Below are positions 56,962 to 64,000 of a stretch of DNA of 64,000 bases, one piece after another. The notes below the pieces were generated by a model, which was not told the origin of the DNA, did no database searches, and worked only from the letters and a program-made list of their open reading frames with translations. The DNA comes from Topomyia yanbarensis (Eukaryota; Arthropoda; Insecta; Diptera; Culicidae). Position numbers and translations under genes: made by a program. Location of the stretch: positions 390,555,037-390,619,036 of the forward strand of contig NC_080672.1 in NCBI RefSeq assembly GCF_030247195.1, given 5' to 3'. Numbering within the stretch: the first letter of the stretch is position 1; the number at the start of each line of letters is the position of its first letter.

Positions 56962-58645
56962 CTCTTTGCACAAGCAGTACCGTCTTTACGCATGGGCACA
57001 CTGGGCCAGGGCCAGTGGCCCCAGGCTTTTAGGGGCCCCCAACTTAAGATGAATATAGAATCATTCTGGAGGCCATGTTTCAAAAAATAGTGGCACTCAA
57101 TTGTTTATAACTCTTTAGTGTGTCGGTAACAATGGATCAGTTGCTCGGATTCACACATTGAGCCTTTTCTCATGTGACGTTTAAAGAGCATTAGACAATC
57201 AAGCGGAGTGATGGTAGCGGTAGGAAACGAGGCACTGCATGACCAGGATGGTATTAGACCAATTCAAACGTCAATCCAGCATTTCGATTCAAATTTCAAT
57301 TCATTTTGAGCAAAAACACCAAGCAGGAGCGGCAACCAACAAGGTGGCAGAATTTGCACAAGGAAGCTGTATAGAAAGTGGAAGAAGATATCGAAATTCG
57401 GTACACAATCCTTGTTTGGCAAGCGATCCGCGCATGTGGCAAATTTTCATTTCTTCATCACATCAAGTGAATGGACAAATCTACATACAAACCTCTAAAA
57501 ATGACTCCTGGACTTTTTGAGGTGTCACGATACTTTCGCGGCCAGATTAGGCATTTTCCACTATGCCGTCGTAGCCAATTATGTCATTTTTGTACGACAA
57601 TCCGCCTTATCAAAAATGTTTTAAGCCGTCAGGATCAGAAATCAGAATATACTGGCTCAAATGGAATATATCCCTTAGGTAGTCGAGGATTTGTGCCTCA
57701 CGGCAGCGTACATGCAATGTGTTTCCTATTTCGACTGTTTTAAATGACTGGTATTGAAAGTATTTTTTTAATTTAAATTTTCAATAATTTATGTTTGGGT
57801 TTACTTTTTGTATTAAATTGCAGTCTGAATTGTGCTACTCATATTAATAGGTTCGAGTAATTTCGATGGTTCGCTATATTTATTTGTTTACGTAACATCG
57901 AAGGTATTGAACATTTGTACTTTCAAAAGGTGAAAAGGCTAATTATTGTTATTATTCTTTTTTTTATTCGCGACTATGTTAGTCAAATTTTCTTTTTTAT
58001 ATTTTAACGACATTCAATTAGCTAAAGATACTGGGTAGGGAAAGTTATGAAAATTAGAGCCATAGTACTCAAGTGAGAGCAAGAATGCGAAGTAAATAGA
58101 TCGGAAAACTAGAAGTGGCAGGGTCATTAGAACAGGCTTAATATCGTACGGCCTTAATTTTTGTCTTCTGCTAATGAGGGTCGAGCTTAGGCAGCATAAC
58201 TACGAATTACCCGAGTTCACTAGCATGTGTCCTGGTATAGACAGACAAGTCCATCTTTGCCGAGTCGTTTGTCACGGTAAATTTCAAATTTCATGCATAT
58301 TTCAAAAAATCGTTCTAGTCCTGTAGCGAAAAACGCGAATATCTAAAATGAATGAACCTCGATTCGTGCACTTAGATTCGACATAATATCGCGTGATTTC
58401 AAGTAGTTGAATTATAATTGAAAATGTGGCTTTTTTAAAGCTGGCAATTGATTTTTTCCAACTGCATCATATCAGTAACAGTAAGAAATTGAGAACAACA
58501 TTGTATGAATCAATGTAACTATTGTTAATCACGTAGTCGTTATCTATTAACAAGTTGAATTTTGCTGCCATATTGCTAAATATTTTTCCAAGATTGCCAT
58601 ATCGTAAGGACAATTATTGAATGAATCGTCGACATTGTAGTGTTG
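56962..58645. other. Spacer, nothing assigned
   Basis: 57000-57070 contains GGGCCAGGGCCAGTGGCCCC, a small G/C-rich palindromic patch unlike its surroundings. No gene or transposon recognised. Confidence 0.4.
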
Positions 58646-58649
58646 ACGT

Positions 58650-59673
58650 TTAACCCGCCTTACTCCATCATTGAAGGAGGCACTTTTCACCCTCAAACAA
58701 CGTCCTATAACTTTTGATTGAGGCGAGATTTACTCACAAAAGCAAGTAAGGCTCATTAACGTGATTATTGCCTTTAATTTGAATATTAACAATTACAAGG
58801 ATCAGCTCAAGAACTGAAGTTATTGCAATTAGTCTGATTGGATTTCGATGGAGCAGTGCTGCCAGGAACAGTTTACGTTGACCACGGAAAATGATTTTTT
58901 CATATATCTTCGTAATGGTGCAATATTAAAAGTTGGGCATAAAAGGGTTCATAATATTGTGAATATAGTAAGGGGGGAGTGAGGAGGGGCTCCTGATTTT
59001 TTTTACAACGTAACAGGCCGACGTGGGTACCCGGGTATCCACAAAACTGAAATGCCAATAACTAAGGTAATTTGCAACCGATTTTGATACTTTTAGGTGT
59101 TTTGGATTCAAGAACTCATCCACTTTTAGAATTGGTAAAAAAAGGAATCGCATGTTCCAGTGCTGGGAAACTATATGTGAATTTCAATGAAATACTAGCA
59201 ATATGGGTATCAAAATTCTTGGAATTGCATCAGTAGGCTGTATCTCGTAGTTTTGGAACCATTTGGTGATTTGACCCCGGAACGGACATTCCGGAGCAGG
59301 TTCCCGTGGGGCCGTGAGTGGCCATTCTATTCAAATTCCATTTTTCAAATTGCTATAGGGTCCCGCAACAATAAATAACAGACTTCCGAGATAATTTGAA
59401 GAGTTTTGATACTCATATTGCTGGGACATTAAATAAATTTACAAATCATACCCTAGTACTGGAACATTACTCCGGAAAATCCGGACTACCAAGAACCAGA
59501 TCCATTCATCCGGAACAATTTTACAGAATCAAAAAGTGGACGAGTTACTGAATCCAAAGCATCTAAAAGTGTCAAAATCGGTTAAAGGAAGCAACAGGTA
59601 TGAGTATTTCAATTTGTGGGTACCCGGTACCCTCGTTGGACTGTTAAAGGTGTGTTAAACACATAACGGTTAA
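58650..59673 (+). repeat. Dispersed repeat, copy B (of 6.4-7.2 and 7.85-8.1 kb)
   Basis: 58650-58905 matches 7850-8095, and 58966-59673 matches 6435-7190, both in the same orientation but with the two blocks in swapped order. Shared words include AGGCCGACGTGG, TGCCAATAACTAAGGTAATT, CATCAGTAGGCTGTATCTCG and GGACGAGTT. Noncoding. Confidence 0.8.
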
Positions 59674-62018
59674 TGCAAATCAGAGTATCCCTAAATTATG
59701 AACTATAATCATAAAAACACAAAACATATTCAGGACACAGGCACCGTGGCCGTATCAAACATTTGAGTGTGACTCCATGTATTTTTGGCGCGAATTAGTT
59801 TTATGGACACACGAATAGTTTCATGAATAAAATGTTTATTATTCACGATTTCGGGAGCTTGGTCACGATTTTCGTAAACGGTTCATCTTACGAAAACTTG
59901 ATATTTTTATGAGTTTCTGTTTTCATCCGTCAAAATATTTTAAATGTCCTGTCAGTACTCCTTCTTTCTCTGAGATCCAAAATTACGCAGAAATTTTGAG
60001 CGAATCCGTACGTACAGTATTTCAGGATACTAGTCAAAAAATCCGTACTGCTAGTTTTTTTAATAATACCGATGATTTCAACGTAGTTACACCAACGCGA
60101 AGAGGTTCACCATAAGTTAGGAATATAATAACAAAACGATGAATCTCAACTTTTTCTACGGGGCGAGTACATGCACATTTAAGTTAGTAACCAGACCATG
60201 TCCGACTCAAGTACCTATAGGTACTTACCACCCTGTTTCCTCAACGATTTCCGCCCAGCAAAGTTAAAAATCAGATCGAAAACTTTCACCAAAATGATAA
60301 ACGACGTACAGTGGGGCGCTGCTCCCGGATTTATGTGCTCCATTACACTTTTATGAGCCATTATTTATTTGATTTTGTATCGTTTCCAGCATCGCCCCAT
60401 TCTCCGTGGTTTTCGGTCCGGAACGCAGATTTTCAACAACCGCGCAAGATTCAATTTAAATTCAATTCCCCGCCTTTTCCGCTCAAAATTCTAGACTTTT
60501 CGGAAAGCTTCAAACTTTCCTCAATAGTTTTCAGCTGTCTTATTAAAAGTCCATTACCGAAGAAATTAATGCTCCGGCCACTCCCCCATCCCCGCTGAGG
60601 CGTGACTTTTGCCTGGTTCGAAAATTTCCATAAAATTGAATCCTCCCATCGCGGGGGAATACCCCGAGCGCGCTGTAAATAACACACTTCTGCGGTTCGA
60701 CCAAGTAGCTTTTGAAGCTTTTAGTTCCTTGCAAGAAACCATCATTTCCCGGCTAGGCAGCATCAGGCAGCGCAGCGCGTTTTCTTCCCCCGCTTTATTA
60801 TTGCATAATTAATTTAAATTTATGCTTTATTCACTGCAATAATAAGCAATTAGCAGCCGGCCACCATCGTTGCCATTTAGCTGAAACGCAAGCACTGTTG
60901 AAAAACAAACTCCTCCCGAGAGAGGCGGAAACAGACAAGTCCAGGGCATCGCATCGGCGGGAGCCGACTGCACGGGGATAATTGGAGTATTTTTAGTGTA
61001 TTTTCACGCCCACTTTGGTTGGCTTCAGTCAGAGAGCAGAAAGCCACCCACCCATCGCTGTCACTGTCGTTTTTCTACCGGGGTCTACTAGTTATATGTA
61101 GCTTCGGTTTGTCAGAGAACTGAGATGCTGTCGAACGCAACCGAAGGGGGGGGGGGGGCGTGTGTCGAAGACTAGGGGTAATTAAAACGTCGTTGAAGGT
61201 TTCGATTCGATGGGAGGCAGAGAATGTGACTGATGGAAAGCACTTTCCGGTGCAAGATGGAATATTCTTCAGTAAAGGTTCCTTTCGAAAGAGGCTTGAG
61301 TTCGTTGGGTGGGTTGATGGAAATTTAATTTTTAAGTATGCAGTGGGGTGGTTTGAAAAGTGCCGGGAATATAAGTCATTGAAGCTACAAGCCTTAAAGT
61401 AGTTCTGGTTCCAATGTGAGGGAATTTTTCATTAATTTTATTCCCACATACATGATCCACAACCGGCACGATTCGATTATCTTTTTAATCTAGATTATCT
61501 CCTATTCCGAGGTGCTATCCTACTCGATAGCTTTTCAGTGCCGAAGTAAAAGACTTCTTTGTTTATTCTCCTCTGGGGTATTAGAAGGCATTGTCCAGAA
61601 ATCCCCAACGAACATCACTTTATCAGTAATCATTCCCGAAAGCATTCTTTGTATCTATTTCCGTCGGAAACGGTTCGCCAGCTGCTGCAACTACCGAAAA
61701 CGAACATCCCTTCTAAAAGCATTCAATTAGCAGTAAACGAGCAAATCCCTGTTCCTACCAAACTTCCGTAATCCGTTGTGACTTAATCCTTTCATCGACC
61801 AAAAAGTTTGGGTTTGCTGCCGCAAGAGAAAGCTGTACTCTCTAACCTCTGCTCCGATCTATACTGCTACTGCATTTTCCGTTCGGAACACAAGTAGGAA
61901 AGTTACCCTCTCCACTCCTTACTCATGTGTCCTGTCACTAATAATATTATACCGGCGTGCCTAAATGAGGAAAACCGAACTAACAAATTTCGTTTCATTA
62001 TGTGCCCACTACTTGCAG
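59674..62018. other. Last part of intron 1
   Basis: 59750-59900 carries fragments like those at 43.99-44.15 kb. From 60.2 kb on, composition is balanced and repeats are few, apart from a run of about 12 G at 61147-61158. Short frames overlap on both strands, and no exon is supported before the acceptor at 62018. Confidence 0.45.
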
Positions 62019-62222
62019 CTTTATGCACCGTGATACCCGACCTGCACCGCTGATTCACTGCCGGATGCTGAACGGAAAGGTCCCCATCGAAGCATCGCCG
62101 GCACCGGACCACCGATCCGAAGCCCGGCTCCGAATCGATCCGAAGGTACTGGTATTTGTCGAAACAACCTACTCCCGGCTGGGACGGGACATTGCCGAGC
62201 TGCTCGTCTACAATCGGATCAA
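62019..62222 (+). CDS. sfl: Heparan sulfate N-deacetylase/N-sulfotransferase, coding exon 2 (start of luminal domain)
   Basis: Acceptor ACTTGCAG|C at 62018/62019 and donor ATCAA|GTAAGT at 62222/62223 bound a 204-bp exon (exactly 68 codons, phase 2 at both ends). The first ~38 residues are a Pro/Arg-rich luminal stem. Then RIDPKVLVFVETTYSRLGRD leads to IAELLVYNRIK. This is the signature start of the NDST N-deacetylase domain; vertebrate enzymes have D-P-(L/K)-VLVFVES-YSQLG at the same place. The catalytic deacetylase region and the C-terminal PAPS-dependent sulfotransferase domain would follow in exons outside the window. In flies the gene, sulfateless, is needed for Wnt, FGF and Hedgehog signalling. 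NDST membership is secure; which paralogue cannot be asked, as flies have one. Confidence 0.92.
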
Positions 62223-64000
62223 GTAAGTGGAGTTTGAAAAATAATTTTTATGTAGATTTATTCAAATGAAAGTACATAAAGTCTCCGTTGATTAATTCCC
62301 AGTTTCAACACTCAGTAACAATTCATTGTATTCAGCTGTGATCAAATTATCTCGTTTGATAACGAGTCAACCTTATTAACCATTCTTCTGGCTCTGATTC
62401 AAATTCCGTTCCCAAAAAAAACCCTCTGCATGCAACGGGGAAATGTAAATGATTCTACTCTGAGCCGCTTCATCCTAGATCCCAAGGACCGGCCCTTGGT
62501 CTTGTCTATGCACATATATGTGAAATCGAATTTCAAAACAAAGGCAACTCGTTCGCACTGTACTTCATCTCCGGTACATTTTCGGGGGATGCATCTGCAG
62601 TTCTGGCCGGACCGCCTGCTCTGAGCAGAAAATATGGTTATTTAATCCGAACGTTATTTGCATGAGCTCTGGAAGTAAATTACTATCACTTGTGTGCTAC
62701 TAGCCCAGCATTTCGCATTTCGTTCCCCGGAGTTGCCGGGAAAGAGAATTGGCTCTTACCCCCACTGTTAGCACTGTTGCAAAATGGCTCGGATTCGGTG
62801 CGGCAAATGGTCCTATCGGTGTGTGCCCTCTCGGCGGCTTCCACAAGTGCCTGAATGCCCAGCGGCGGACAGAGATAAAGAAAATGTACCCACGCAAATA
62901 CCAAAACCACCGGAGACTACGTGTTTACTTGTTTCCCTCCGCCCAGTTCGTTGGCCCAAACAACAGACCGGGATCAGGGGATGCACCGACCATCCGAATG
63001 AACGACGACGACGATGGCGACGGCGATGACGACGACAACGATGCGCCCGGAAAAGCAATCAAGTCCATTAGGCAAACAAAGAAAACTTTTCGAAGCTCAT
63101 TTTCCCCTCGACTACACACTGCGACTGCACTGACCCGGCGGGCACTGCTGCATCGTGGTGGTGCACATCGTGCCCACCTCCCGAAAGCGGTGCCGGGACA
63201 CAGAGGAAAGCTCATGTCTTTTATTAATTTGAAGCGATTTCCGAGAGAATTGTAACATGGGATTCGGTATGGGTTTTTGTTTTCCGGCAATAGCTTTCTC
63301 CGCCCGGATGGTCCATGGTCACCGTACCATACCGGGAGCCGAGCCAGCCTCTCACCGTTAGGGTGGAAAACATTTTGCTAAGCTGTGTGTGGATTTGGTT
63401 TACAGTGTTTGTGTTTGTTCTTGCGAGCTGCAGACAATAAAGCAGCACCGGGATTACTATTTGAGCAACTACCGGAACTGATAAATGGGGAATACTGCGA
63501 TAAACGTGTTGTTTTTATTTGCAAATATGGGCGAAAGTTTCGAGAATGGGACCAGGTATTTATCGGCACAGCACCATAAATTCAATGAATGATTTAACAT
63601 AGAAAATAAGATAAAAGTACTATGCTATATTTCTCGATAGTGCTAAAAAATTTAGGTAAAAACTATTTTTTCGCCCCTAATAAACCACATTTGCGCGTTA
63701 AGGGAACAAAACGTATAATTAAACTAGTTACGGTATTTACGTTTCGACTTCGTCTCATCAGAATCCGACACTAACTTAGTGACAAAACTAAGCTAGCGCC
63801 GGATTGACGCTAGTTCCAGCGCTAGCTAATCCTGCGGCGATGCCCTCAAAAAAAAGAAGCTATGATGAAGTTGATGAGTTTTGACTTCATTAATTCTCAT
63901 CAGTTTATTCAGGACTCCTTTTCTTGCGGTACATCACGCATGACTAGCTAACGCTGGAGCAGGGGTCAAGCCGACGCTGACTTAGTCCTGTCACTAAATT
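62223..64000 (+). other. sfl: Intron 2 of the NDST gene (start)
   Basis: Begins GTAAGT and runs past the end of the window. No sequence encoding the next expected NDST segment is found. Contains a GAC-rich run (about 63001-63042) and a repeat from about 63.6 kb. Short frames overlapping on both strands at 62.7-63.6 kb show no domain. Confidence 0.65.
63610..64000 (-). mobile_element. CTCATCAGAATCCGACACTA family element, copy cut by window end
   Basis: CTATGCTATATTTCTCG, GGGAACAAAACGTATAATTA and TTTCGACTTCGTCTCATCAG followed by ATCCGACACTAACTTAGTGA match the 16.6-17.2 kb element. The window ends in GACTTAGTCCTGTCACTAAA, which begins the inverted counterpart, so the element is palindromic and continues beyond 64000. 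Confidence 0.75.

Larger units (their letters stand above)
2756..62018 (+). other. sfl: Intron 1 of the NDST gene (59,263 bp)
   Basis: Bounded by GTGAGT at 2756 and a pyrimidine-containing acceptor ending ACTTGCAG at 62018; phase 2 on both sides. It contains a nested gene on the other strand (15171-16130) and dozens of repeats listed separately. Large, transposon-filled introns are usual in culicine mosquitoes. No other exon with NDST-like sequence was recognised inside it, though a small non-conserved exon cannot be excluded. Confidence 0.75.

Noticed and set aside
62749..63290. Overlapping frames up to 168 codons on both strands in intron 2
   Set aside because: Composition-driven (GC-rich, GAC run); no domain, splice logic or NDST similarity.

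Overview
The window is nuclear DNA from a mosquito, most likely a culicine such as Aedes. Evidence: several copies of a tRNA-derived SINE of the Feilai type (A/B-box head, about 165 bp, A-rich tail, target-site duplications), non-LTR retrotransposon ORF1 and reverse-transcriptase remains, very many hairpin/MITE-like elements, long minisatellites, and one 59-kb intron. No bacterial operons, rRNA, CRISPR or stand-alone tRNA genes are seen. Names rest on reading the sequence by eye; no database was searched.

Genes. One host gene runs left to right through the window. Its first coding exon (2052-2755) encodes a long low-complexity cytosolic tail and one membrane anchor. Its second coding exon (62019-62222) encodes the start of the luminal N-deacetylase domain of heparan-sulfate N-deacetylase/N-sulfotransferase (sulfateless, NDST). 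Donor, acceptor and codon phase agree across a 59,263-bp intron. The rest of the enzyme lies beyond 64000. Inside that intron, on the opposite strand (15171-16130), sits an apparently intact gene for a secreted leucine-rich-repeat/coiled-coil protein. Its layout and cysteine pattern resemble the mosquito LRIM immune family.

Layout. 1-2051 upstream flank and 5'UTR; 2052-2755 exon 1; 2.8-5.7 kb low-repeat intron; 5.7-9.2 kb a palindromic element split by a TA-flanked pogo/Tc1-like element; 11.9-12.8 kb a homogeneous 17-bp minisatellite; 15.2-16.1 kb the LRR gene; 16.6-17.2 kb a palindromic element; 17.5-20.1 kb a diverged 16-17-bp minisatellite; 21.0-21.6, 27.4-28.9 and 44.9-45.5 kb copies of a ~460-bp unit; 24.9-27.4 kb ORF1 remains; 30.4-31.6 kb two hairpin elements; 34.6-40.1 kb a long-inverted-repeat composite; 40.1-43.3 kb two foldback-like structures with minisatellite arms; 43.5-46.1 kb SINEs and MITEs; 50.4-53.0 kb RT and ORF1 pseudogenes; 53.0-59.9 kb more MITEs and repeats; 60-62 kb low-repeat intron; 62019-62222 exon 2; then the start of intron 2.

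Most notable: three minisatellite families that look unrelated (11.9-12.8 kb, 17.5-20.1 kb, and the arms at 40.1/41.7 kb) can be written on one 17-bp framework, GGTCnnnWGGnnnAATG. Two of the pairs occur as inverted arms around ~1-kb cores, like foldback transposons. No convincing new enzymatic or defence system is visible. The best biological lead is the nested LRR immune-type gene, flanked by the two largest arrays.
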